Source: Myxococcales bacterium
GTDB taxonomy: Bacteria > Myxococcota > Myxococcia > Myxococcales > Myxococcaceae
Assembly: GCA_020846875.1 (NCBI GenBank)
Contig: JADLDB010000059.1
Location: 124,001-188,000 of the forward strand
Length of the DNA: 64,000 nt
Direction of reading: 5' to 3'
Position 1 is the stretch's first letter. Each line of letters begins with the position of its first letter. The notes beneath the pieces were generated by a model. It was not told the origin of the DNA and did not search any database. It saw nothing but the letters and a program-made list of their open reading frames with translations. Below are positions 7,974-16,451 of this stretch, one piece after another. The position numbers were made by a program, and so were the translations under genes.

Positions 7974-10253
7974 GTGCGCGCGTGGCAGCTCGGGCTGGTG
8001 ATCCTGGCAGGCTGCGCGACGACTCCCCCGGGTCCGTCGCGGGCGGCGGAAGCTGAAGCAGATCCGCGCGAGCTGGGCGCTGTCCTGGCTCGAGCGCGCC
8101 CGGTGGCCCCAGAGTCGGCCCTGTCCGCCCAGCCGCGCTCGCCCCTCTTCGGGGCGGCAAAGGGCGATATTCGCGACGTGTACCGGAAGGTGGCGCCGGC
8201 CACGGTGCTGATCCGCGCGGGCGGCGGCTTCGGCACCGGCGTAGTGATCAACGCGAAGGGGTTCATCCTCACCAACCACCACGTGGTGGCCCACGCCGAG
8301 ACGGTCGACTTCAAGCGGCGCGTCACGGTGGAGCGCGGCCGGCTGGGCGCCGCCGGGGTGATGGAACTCGATCCGCAGCCGCTGACGGCGTGGGTGCTCA
8401 AGAGCGATCCGCTCATCGATCTCGCGGTGCTCAAGCTGGACGCCCCGCCGAAGGATCTGCGCGCGGTGAAGGTGTCCGCCCGCGATCCCGTGCCCGGCGA
8501 GCCGGTCTCCGCGCTGGGGAATGGCGGCATCGGCCTGCTGTGGGCGATCAAGGACGGGGAGATCTCCAGCATCGGCAAGCTGGCCACCCACCTGGCGCAG
8601 TTGGTGGCCGCGCAGTGCGACGTGGCGGAGAACCCGACCGCCGCCGAGGCCTGCAAGAGCGCCAACGCGTCGGCCGAGCTGCAGAAGGCGCTGATCGAGA
8701 GGCAGGTGCCGGGCCTGGTGATCCAGACGTCCTGCACCATCTCCCCGGGGGACTCGGGCGGACCGCTGGTCAATCGCGCCGGTGAGCTGGTCGGGCTCAA
8801 CGCCTTCCTGCGGGCGGATCCGCGCGCCCCGGTCACCAGCAACTTCCACGTGCACGTCTCCGAGGTGCGCAAGTTCCTCAAGGACGTGCCGGCCGACGCG
8901 GTGACGATCGTCCCCGATCCGCACGAGGTGATCCGCGCCGGGAACTGGCTGGACACCAACGGCGACGGGAGGCGCGATCTCTACCTCGCCGGGCCGGCGG
9001 GCATCGCCGACGTGATGGTGGAGGTGCAGGGCCTGGGCGGTGGGCTGGATCCGGATCTCGCGGTGGCGACGATCTCGGACCGCCGCCTCGCCTGGTACGA
9101 CGTGGACGACGACGGGCGCTTCGATCGGGTGGTGATCGCCGGAAAGGACGACGCGCCGGGCCGCGCGTGGCTGTTGGAGCCGGGGCTCAAGCTCGGCCGG
9201 TTCCTCGGCGCGGCGAAGCTGATCGATCCGTCCGCTCTTGCCGGCGGGCGCCGCGACGCGCTGGCGGCGCTCGAGCCGACGCTGCTCTCGTTGATCGGCG
9301 TGGGAGATCCGCCGGATCCGAAGGCGCCGCCTCCCGCGAGAGATCTTGCGCTGTCGCCGCCGATGCTCAAGGACGCTGACGGCGACGGGAAGGTGGATCT
9401 CGCGTTGGTCTCCACCGCCAGCGGCGTCCGCGTGTTGATGGATCCGGCCCAGCGGCTCCTGCCGGATCTCAAGGCCTCCGAGGTGAGCGCCCAGCTGCAG
9501 AAGGGCGTCCTCCACACCGACGTGGAGTTCGTTAGCGTGCGCGGCCGCACCTGGGGCCTGGTCGGCTCGGCGGATCATCGCCTGGCGCTGTCCTCGAAGG
9601 CCGGCGAGGGGATCGTCGAAGACGCCTTCTTCCTCGCACCCGAAGGCCGGGGAGCGGCGCGGGCGGAGCTCGTGGGGGCCGGTCTGGCCCAAGTGGTGCG
9701 GATGCACTTCAGCGGAGCCGAGCGGGCGCGCCTCGAGGCCGGCTACGACGTGGATGGGCGCGCCCCGGGCCCGAAGTCCGGCCTGTACCCGGATCCGGTG
9801 AAGGACATCGGGAAGGACATCCTCGCGGAGGAGAGCGGGGTGGACGGCTTCAAGTGGGCGGTGGTGTCCATCGTCGGTGAGCGCGGTGGGGGGAGCTCCC
9901 TGGTGATCGAACTGGACGCGAAGGCGCTGGAAGGCCTCTCTCCGGAAGCGCGGGAGGACGTGGTCCGCAAGGGGGCCGCGGGCACCGACTTCGCCTGGGT
10001 GGGGTGGGGCGCGTGGGCGTGGGCTTCGTACGATCTCGACGCCGACGGCGCCTTCGACGTGGTGCTGATCTCCCACGACGGGAAGGTGGAAGGACGCCGC
10101 GTGTCGAAGGGCGGCACGGTGACGGTCGACTCGAACCTGGCCGGCGGTGCGCTGGTGCGGCCGTCGCTCTTCACCGATGCCCGCCGGGCGGCCCTGGAGA
10201 AGCTCGCGCCGGTCTTCTTCCCTCCGCGGGACGTGGAGCGCGCGACGCCATGA
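7974..10253 (+). CDS. Trypsin-like serine protease lipoprotein with DxDxDG repeats
   Basis: This 759-residue protein begins with a lipoprotein signal (VILAGC, lipid-modified Cys14). A trypsin-2/HtrA-like protease domain follows at about residues 60-310, with catalytic His103 in TNHHVV, Asp in DLAVLKL and Ser in GDSGGPLV; there is no obvious PDZ domain. The rest carries at least four calcium-type loops (DTNGDGRRD, DVDDDGRFD, DADGDGKVD, DLDADGAFD) as in VCBS/FG-GAP repeats. It should sit on the periplasmic face of a membrane or on the outer membrane. The start is GTG, just after GAGGTGA. Its stop overlaps the ATG of the caspase gene (ATGA), a sign of translational coupling. Confidence 0.88.
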   Translation: MRAWQLGLVILAGCATTPPGPSRAAEAEADPRELGAVLARARPVAPESALSAQPRSPLFGAAKGDIRDVYRKVAPATVLIRAGGGFGTGVVINAKGFILTNHHVVAHAETVDFKRRVTVERGRLGAAGVMELDPQPLTAWVLKSDPLIDLAVLKLDAPPKDLRAVKVSARDPVPGEPVSALGNGGIGLLWAIKDGEISSIGKLATHLAQLVAAQCDVAENPTAAEACKSANASAELQKALIERQVPGLVIQTSCTISPGDSGGPLVNRAGELVGLNAFLRADPRAPVTSNFHVHVSEVRKFLKDVPADAVTIVPDPHEVIRAGNWLDTNGDGRRDLYLAGPAGIADVMVEVQGLGGGLDPDLAVATISDRRLAWYDVDDDGRFDRVVIAGKDDAPGRAWLLEPGLKLGRFLGAAKLIDPSALAGGRRDALAALEPTLLSLIGVGDPPDPKAPPPARDLALSPPMLKDADGDGKVDLALVSTASGVRVLMDPAQRLLPDLKASEVSAQLQKGVLHTDVEFVSVRGRTWGLVGSADHRLALSSKAGEGIVEDAFFLAPEGRGAARAELVGAGLAQVVRMHFSGAERARLEAGYDVDGRAPGPKSGLYPDPVKDIGKDILAEESGVDGFKWAVVSIVGERGGGSSLVIELDAKALEGLSPEAREDVVRKGAAGTDFAWVGWGAWAWASYDLDADGAFDVVLISHDGKVEGRRVSKGGTVTVDSNLAGGALVRPSLFTDARRAALEKLAPVFFPPRDVERATP

Positions 10254-12079
10254 CGTCGTTGGAGTGGTGGAAAGCGCGGCCGGCGGGCTTCTCCTTCGAG
10301 CTGCCTGACTTCCCCACGCTGGACGACGCGTGGCTGTGGTTTCTGCTGGAGCGCTCACGGGCGGGCGAGCTGTCGGCGTCGCTCTCGGCGATGTGCGTCT
10401 ACGCGGAGGACGTGCGCCAGGGCCGCTGGCCGGACCGGGTCCCCTCGGAGGTGGCGGTGCAGTCGGTGTACCTGGCGCTGGCGCAGGAACACCTGGCGGG
10501 CGGCAGCCGCGAGCGCTTCCTGGAGGAGGCGCGAGGCTTCTTCGCGCTGATCGCCGCGCACCTCGAGCAGGGGGGCTCACTGATCGACGATCCCTTCCTC
10601 AAGGCCGCCCCCACCGCCCAGCGGTACGTGGCCCAGCTCAAGGAAGATCACCGCCTCTTCGCCGAGGATCTGAAGCGCGCGCGCAAGCTGGAGGTGACGC
10701 TGCCTCCCCAGGCGTCGCCCACCGGGAGCTGGCGCTCCATGCGGCTGCTGGTGCTCGATCGCCCGTCGGCCACCCAATTCAAGCTGTGGGCGCGGCGGGA
10801 CTCGGACTGCGCGCTGCTGCTGGTCCGCCAGCCCGACGGGCTGATCGTCCTCTCCGCGGATCCCACCCGGAAGGTGAAGGTGGGCTGGCTCGCCGCGCAC
10901 CTGTCGGAGAAGGAAGGCAAGCCCTGGTACGACGGCGCGCGACACGAAGGGACGTTGATCGCCTCCCCGAAGGGCGGCACGACGCTGGAGCTCGACGGAG
11001 TGCTGGCGGAGCTGACCAGGCACGCCCGCGTGGTGCGCCGCCGGCCGATCGCCGCGCTGGCCGCCATCGCCGGCAGCGTGTTGATCGTCTTCATCTACCT
11101 CTTCGCGCAGCCTCCGGCGCAAGAGGGCCCGCCGTCCCCGCCGGTGGAGGAGCCGCCGATCACCGGTGCCAAGGGCGCACCCATCCCTCCGGCGAAGGTG
11201 ATCGATCTGCTGGCGGCGGACGACGGCCCCCGCTCCTACGAAGGCTACGCGCTGGTGGCGGGCGTCTGCGGCTACAGCGGCGAGCACGCGCTGAAGGCCC
11301 CCTGCCGGGACGCGCGCGCGGTCCGCGAGCTGCTCGTCTCCCGGCTAGGCTACAAGAAGGAGCACGTGCTGTTCTTCGTCGATCAGCCCGAGCTCGGCGA
11401 GGTGACCGACGGCGCGCCCACCGCCGCCAACCTGAAGCTGGCGGTGGAGAAGTTCCGGGACCGGACCCAGGCCGACGAGCGCAGCAGCTTCTTCTTCTAC
11501 TACTCGGGCCACGGCGGCTACGAGAAGGGCGCGCGGAAGGACTTCGGTGTGCTGCAGCCGTCGGGCTACTTCGAGCAGCCGGATCAGCCGATGAGCGTGC
11601 GCGGCTGGGACATGCAGGAGCTGCTCGATGATCTGCGCAAGGGCGTGCCGTCCAGGCACGTGATGGTGGTGCTCGACGCCTGCTACTCGGGCTGGGCGGT
11701 GGGCGCGAAGGGCGACGAGCGGCTGTCCGACGAGCTCAAGAGCCTGTGGGCCGAGCGCGCCGAGGTGGTGCTGACCGCCGGCACGAAGGGTCAGCGCGCG
11801 TGGGAGGACGAGGCGGAGGCCGCCGCCTGGCAGTGGGGCGGCCACTCCGCGATGACCGCCTTCCTGCTCGAAGGCCTCGGCGCCTCCGGCAGCGCGCAGG
11901 CAGACGCCAACGCCGATCGGGTGATCACCGACGAGGAGCTGGCCCGCTTCCTCAAGGCCCGGGTGCCCGCCGCGGTGAGGGAGTCGAAGCGCGCCGAGCA
12001 GCAGCCCCAGTTCTTCCGCTTCGACGAGCACCTGCCCAAGAGCGGGCAGTTCCTCTTCCTCCCCCCCTCTGCCCCATGA
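10250..12079 (+). CDS. Membrane-anchored caspase-family protease
   Basis: This 609-residue protein has a soluble N-terminal region of unknown fold (residues 1-260). One membrane segment follows at about 265-286, preceded by RVVRRR, then a Pro-rich linker and a caspase/peptidase C14 domain from about 329. The catalytic dyad is visible: His421 in YSGHGG and Cys478 in DACYSG. An EF-hand-like loop (DANADRVITDEE, residue 552 on) follows the catalytic core. The positive-inside rule puts the N-terminus in the cytoplasm and the caspase domain in the periplasm. The ATG overlaps the upstream TGA and the stop overlaps the next ATG, so it is coupled to the protease and the CsgG-like genes. Substrate unknown. 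Confidence 0.9.
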   Translation: MTSLEWWKARPAGFSFELPDFPTLDDAWLWFLLERSRAGELSASLSAMCVYAEDVRQGRWPDRVPSEVAVQSVYLALAQEHLAGGSRERFLEEARGFFALIAAHLEQGGSLIDDPFLKAAPTAQRYVAQLKEDHRLFAEDLKRARKLEVTLPPQASPTGSWRSMRLLVLDRPSATQFKLWARRDSDCALLLVRQPDGLIVLSADPTRKVKVGWLAAHLSEKEGKPWYDGARHEGTLIASPKGGTTLELDGVLAELTRHARVVRRRPIAALAAIAGSVLIVFIYLFAQPPAQEGPPSPPVEEPPITGAKGAPIPPAKVIDLLAADDGPRSYEGYALVAGVCGYSGEHALKAPCRDARAVRELLVSRLGYKKEHVLFFVDQPELGEVTDGAPTAANLKLAVEKFRDRTQADERSSFFFYYSGHGGYEKGARKDFGVLQPSGYFEQPDQPMSVRGWDMQELLDDLRKGVPSRHVMVVLDACYSGWAVGAKGDERLSDELKSLWAERAEVVLTAGTKGQRAWEDEAEAAAWQWGGHSAMTAFLLEGLGASGSAQADANADRVITDEELARFLKARVPAAVRESKRAEQQPQFFRFDEHLPKSGQFLFLPPSAP

Positions 12080-14352
12080 CGACGATCCTCCTTGCCGGCC
12101 TGATGACGGTGGTCGCCGCGACCGAGAAGCCCGTGGTGTCGGTGCTGTACTTCGAGAACCGCACCGGCAGCGCCGAGCTGGACGTGCTGCGCAAGGGCCT
12201 GTCCGAGATGATGGTGACGGATCTCGTCGCCTGGGACGGCGTCACGGTCGTGGAGCGCGAGCGCCTCGAGGCCGTGCTGAGCGAGCTCGAGCTGCAGTCG
12301 ACGAAGGCCTTCGACAAGGCCACCACGGTGAAGGTCGGCAAGCTGGTGGGCGCCGGCTACATCATCACCGGGGCGATGTTCCGGCAGGGCGAGAAGCTGC
12401 GGGTCGACGCGCAGATCGTCCAGGTGCAGGACGGGAAGGTGGTGGCTTCCGCGTCCATCGAGGATCACCAGGACCGGGTGTTCGACATCGAGCAGAAGCT
12501 GGCCGACAGGCTGACGGTCGCCATCGACGTGAAGCTCAAGGATCCGTCCCAGCGCAAGCGGGCGAAGGCCCCCAGCCTGGACGCGCTGCTCCAGTACTCG
12601 AAGGCGATCGATCTGTCCGATCGCGGCCGCTTCGACGAAGCGCAGAAGGCGATGGCGGCGGTGGTGTCGAAGTCGCCCACCTTCGGCATGGCGCGCGAGC
12701 GCAAGGAATACCTGCTCAAGAGGCTCGCGGAGTACGAGGCCCGCCGCAAGGACATGGTGACCGAGGCGGTGGCCGAGCTGGGCAAGGTGACCGAGACGGG
12801 ACTCGCCCAGGTGAAGGACTTCGCGAAGCTCGCCGAGCCTTCGCAGCAGCGCGCGTTGATCCTGCGCGGGCTGCGCGGCCAGTTCCTCGCTCGGCTGCTC
12901 AAGCAGGCGCTGTCCTGGCGCCTCGACTCCCCGCGGGTGGTGAAGCCCGGCAAGGAAGCCGACGCGCTCAAGCTGATGCAGGGGTGGCTGGACAACCAGC
13001 GCAGCCTGCAGGCTGACGCGCAGGTGTGGAACCCCACCGGCGTGAAGACGTCCCTTCGCGTCCCGGACGATCTGGTGGAGAAGGTCAAGGCGGCCGGCTT
13101 CGAGGACGACGTCACCGTCGATCCGAGCCGGCTGGCGATCAACCGCGCCCGCTTCGTGGTGCTGGGCAAGCTCAACGACGGCGCCAACTTCCGCGTCGCG
13201 CCGCCGCTCGGGGTCCTGTCGCCGAAGGAACATGACCTCGCCATGGCCGAGCTGGACGAGGCGATCGTCCGCGCCGAGACGGACTGGAAGCAGGCGGCGC
13301 AGAACGTGAAGGGCTTCTACGAGGGAGTGCTGAGCACCACCCTGGAAGGGAAGGCCGAGATCTTGGAATGGCTCCGGCGTGACGACGACGCCGCGAGCGC
13401 TTGGCAGCGGCTGCTCGACACGCTGCCCAACGGCCACCGCGCCGAGTACGCGGAGAAGAAGATCAAAGAGATCATCGAGGGCAGCGGCTACGAGCGCGGC
13501 CAGCGCGCCAAGTTCGAGGAGGATCTCGCCAACTGCGAGGAGTTCAACCCCGGCACCGAGGTCGACTGGTACCTCTCGCGCGGCGGCCTCAAGGGGCTCG
13601 ACGAGATCGCGAAGCTGCTGGAGGACAAGTGCCTGGGCTTCCCCGGGCTGAAGGTCGGGTGGGAGCGGCTGTACCGCGATCTCGCGAACACCGCGGCCCG
13701 CGCCGAGGACTGCGAGCGGGCGAGGAAGTGGCATCTCCTGAAATACGTGTACGGCGAAGTGGGGCCGGTCGACTTCGACAAGTACCTCACCCGCGACGAG
13801 GGCTGGTGCACCTACGGCCTCACCCAGGACACGCTGCCGTCGCTGGTGCGCGTGAAGGTCGGCGCCCTGGGCTACAAGGACAAGCGCGAGCCGATCATCC
13901 GCGATGGCCTGCGCGAGCTCCTCCCCGAGGAGTTCGCCGCCCGCGGCGTCGCGCTGGAGACCGGCGGCACGTACCACGGGGGAAGTCGCAGCATCTACTT
14001 CGACGTCGACCTCAAGGGCGACGAGGTGGCCATCACCGTCCGCACCTCCGGCGACAACGAGCGCCGGGTGGTGACCTCGAAGAACGGGCAGCTCGTCCTC
14101 TCCGAGCTGCTCGATCCGTACTTCAAGACGCTGCGCACCGGCGCCCCACCGGGCCCGTGGAAGGCGTCGAAGTCGATCTCCGTGGCGCTGGCCTTGGAGT
14201 ACGGGCAGGCGGTTGGCCTCTTCGAAGACCGCAAGTACGCCGAGGCCCGCGCCGCCTTCGACGCCCTGGTGAAGAAGTACCCCAACCTCGGTCCGGCTCG
14301 CGTCCGCGCGCAGCTGGCCGCGATCAAAGAGCGCAAGGAGCAGTCGCGATGA
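12076..14352 (+). CDS. CsgG/FlgO-like protein, first of a tandem pair
   Basis: This 758-residue protein starts with a short hydrophobic leader (MTTILLAGLMTVVAATEK). A CsgG/FlgO/TolB-N-like domain follows (residues 17-160), with the hallmarks SVLYFENRTG, ELDVLRKGLSEMMVTDL, VVERERLEAVL and VGAGYIITGAMF. Proteins with this domain include the curli secretion pore CsgG and the LpoB activator, and usually act at the periplasmic side of the outer membrane. The remaining 600 residues are helical and TPR-like, with scattered cysteines, and are not recognised. The ATG overlaps the caspase stop, and the stop overlaps the start of a paralogue with the same layout. Confidence 0.82.
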   Translation: MTTILLAGLMTVVAATEKPVVSVLYFENRTGSAELDVLRKGLSEMMVTDLVAWDGVTVVERERLEAVLSELELQSTKAFDKATTVKVGKLVGAGYIITGAMFRQGEKLRVDAQIVQVQDGKVVASASIEDHQDRVFDIEQKLADRLTVAIDVKLKDPSQRKRAKAPSLDALLQYSKAIDLSDRGRFDEAQKAMAAVVSKSPTFGMARERKEYLLKRLAEYEARRKDMVTEAVAELGKVTETGLAQVKDFAKLAEPSQQRALILRGLRGQFLARLLKQALSWRLDSPRVVKPGKEADALKLMQGWLDNQRSLQADAQVWNPTGVKTSLRVPDDLVEKVKAAGFEDDVTVDPSRLAINRARFVVLGKLNDGANFRVAPPLGVLSPKEHDLAMAELDEAIVRAETDWKQAAQNVKGFYEGVLSTTLEGKAEILEWLRRDDDAASAWQRLLDTLPNGHRAEYAEKKIKEIIEGSGYERGQRAKFEEDLANCEEFNPGTEVDWYLSRGGLKGLDEIAKLLEDKCLGFPGLKVGWERLYRDLANTAARAEDCERARKWHLLKYVYGEVGPVDFDKYLTRDEGWCTYGLTQDTLPSLVRVKVGALGYKDKREPIIRDGLRELLPEEFAARGVALETGGTYHGGSRSIYFDVDLKGDEVAITVRTSGDNERRVVTSKNGQLVLSELLDPYFKTLRTGAPPGPWKASKSISVALALEYGQAVGLFEDRKYAEARAAFDALVKKYPNLGPARVRAQLAAIKERKEQSR

Positions 14353-16448
14353 CGGCCCTCGTCCTGCTGGCCGCCCTGGCCGCCTCGGAGAAGCCGGTGA
14401 TCTCGGTGATGTACTTCGAGAACCGCACCAACAACGCCGAGCTGGACGTGGCCAGGAAGGGCGTCGCGGACCTGATGATCACCGACCTCGTCTCCTGGGA
14501 CGGCGTGGTGGTGGTGGAGCGCGAGAAGCTGGAGAGCGTGCTGGGCGAGCTCAAGCTGCAGCAGACCAAGGCCTTCGATCCCGCCACCGCGGTGAAGGTG
14601 GGCAAGCTGGTGGGTGCCCAGTTCCTCCTCACCGGCTCGATGATGCTGCAGGGCAAGGAGCTCATCCTCGACGCGCGGCTGATGAAGGTCCAGGACGGGA
14701 GCCAGGTGCTGGCGGCGCGCGCGAAGAACGACCAGGACAAGATCTTCGACCTCGAGCAGGAGCTGGTGGGGAAGGTGATCGCCGCCATCGACTCGAAGCT
14801 CGCGCCGGACGAGGACAAGCGGCGCAAGGCGAAGGTCCCCACCATGGACGCCCTGCTGGCCTACTCCAGGGCGATCGATCTCTCCGACAAGGGCCAGCTG
14901 CAGGAAGCGCAGGCGGCCATGCAGGCCCTGGTGTCGAAGTCGCCCACCTTCCTGCTCGCCCGCGAGCGGCGAGACGTGCTGCTCAAGCGCTTCCAGGAGT
15001 ACGAGCTGAAGAAGAAGGACCTGATCACCGGGGCGGCGCTGGAGCTGGGCAAGCTGATCGACGACGGCCTCAAGGACGAGGCGAAGCTGGACTCGCTCTC
15101 CCAGGACGCGGCGCAGCGCTACCTCACCCTGCGGATGCTCAAAGGGCGCTACATCCTGCGGGTCCTCAGGCAGCACCTGTCCTCCCACGTCGGGCACGTG
15201 CGGGTGCCGCTGCGCGGACACGAGGCCGAGGCGCTGCTCGGCATGCGCGCCTGGCAGGACAACCAGCGCAAGCTGGACGCGGAGCTCGCCCGCGTGCAGA
15301 AGAAGTACCAGTGGATCAGCGCCAGCCTGCCCCCCGCCGAGGCGAAGCTGGTCACCGAGGCGAAGTTCGGCAGCCTGCACCTCCTCGAGTTCACCCCCAG
15401 GGCGAACTTCGTGCTCTTCGGGCGGGCCGACGACGGCGAGGGCTTCATGCTGTCCCCCGCGCTGGGCTTCGTCGATCCGAAGGAGCGCACCCGGGTGCTG
15501 GACGAGCTGGAGAAGCGCATCGTCGCCGCCATCGCCAGCGCCAAGAAGGAGCCGCAGCAGGAGTACCAGGTCCAGCAGCTCATCGAGCTCAAGGCCGCCG
15601 CGGCGTTGGACTTGGGCAACGTGGACGCCTCCGTCACCGAGCTCCAGCGCTTCCTCGACAGCTTCCCCACCTCCAGCAACGCCAGCCGCTTCGAGGAGCG
15701 GATCAAGGAGCAGCTGTCCGGCGACATTCGCGAGCTGGAGAAGTCCCAGCGCTGGGCCAAGGCGCTCAAGGGCTGCGACGGGATGGATCTGATCGTCGGC
15801 GCCGACTCGTCCTCGGACTACCTGCGCAAGCAGGGCCTGGTCGGGCTGGAGAAGATGGCGAAGGACATGGAGACGGCGTGCCCGCCGACGAAGAAGAACC
15901 AGCGGTACGTGGCGCAGGTGTACAGGGACATCGGCCAGGACGCGGCGCAGCACGACGACTGCGGCCTGTACCAGGCGATGACCGCGAAGAGCCTGGCGCT
16001 CGGCTACTCGGTGCGGGACACCCTGGGTTACGCCCGGCACACCCCGTGGTGCGACGTGAAGCCGGTGCTGAAGGACGTCGCCTGGTTCTTCTCGAAGATG
16101 GATCGCGACTGGGAGATGGAGTTCGTCCAGGACCTCTCTTCCGCGTGGTCGGGCGAGGTGCTGACGCTGAAGGGGACGGCGCGCCTCGGCACGCCCGACG
16201 GGGTGGTGAACGAGCCCTTCGTCCTCAAGGCCACCCAGACGCGCGAGGGCTGGCGCTGCACCTCGGCGTCGCTCGACTACCACATGTACGGACCCATCAC
16301 CGGGGAGTGCGCGGTGACGGTGACGAAGCTGGCCTCGGGCAGGGGCGACTACGACGAAGGCACCTTCAGCGCGTCCTTCGCCACCGGCGACAAGATGCGC
16401 AAGAAGCTCGAGCTCTCCGACGGCCAGTTCAAGCTGAAGCGGCAGTGA
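14349..16448 (+). CDS. CsgG/FlgO-like protein, second of a tandem pair
   Basis: This 699-residue protein is a paralogue of the preceding product. It shares the leader, the CsgG-like domain (SVMYFENRTNNAELDVARKG, VVVEREKLESVLGELKLQQ, VGAQFLLTGSMM) and the helical region containing YSRAIDLSDKG and SPTFLLARERR. The C-terminal 150 residues differ and look like beta-strands (VLTLKGTARLG, YMYG-like region, GTFSASFATGDKM). Tandem duplication followed by C-terminal divergence is the simplest history. It is the last gene of the caspase chain and ends 3 bases from the convergent CorA-like gene. Confidence 0.82.
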   Translation: MTALVLLAALAASEKPVISVMYFENRTNNAELDVARKGVADLMITDLVSWDGVVVVEREKLESVLGELKLQQTKAFDPATAVKVGKLVGAQFLLTGSMMLQGKELILDARLMKVQDGSQVLAARAKNDQDKIFDLEQELVGKVIAAIDSKLAPDEDKRRKAKVPTMDALLAYSRAIDLSDKGQLQEAQAAMQALVSKSPTFLLARERRDVLLKRFQEYELKKKDLITGAALELGKLIDDGLKDEAKLDSLSQDAAQRYLTLRMLKGRYILRVLRQHLSSHVGHVRVPLRGHEAEALLGMRAWQDNQRKLDAELARVQKKYQWISASLPPAEAKLVTEAKFGSLHLLEFTPRANFVLFGRADDGEGFMLSPALGFVDPKERTRVLDELEKRIVAAIASAKKEPQQEYQVQQLIELKAAAALDLGNVDASVTELQRFLDSFPTSSNASRFEERIKEQLSGDIRELEKSQRWAKALKGCDGMDLIVGADSSSDYLRKQGLVGLEKMAKDMETACPPTKKNQRYVAQVYRDIGQDAAQHDDCGLYQAMTAKSLALGYSVRDTLGYARHTPWCDVKPVLKDVAWFFSKMDRDWEMEFVQDLSSAWSGEVLTLKGTARLGTPDGVVNEPFVLKATQTREGWRCTSASLDYHMYGPITGECAVTVTKLASGRGDYDEGTFSASFATGDKMRKKLELSDGQFKLKRQ

Positions 16449-16451
16449 CGG

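Noticed and set aside
13401-14348. Upstream extension of the second CsgG-like gene
   Set aside because: The extended frame is an Arg/Gly-rich shadow of the preceding gene; the ATG at 14349 gives a leader matching the paralogue.
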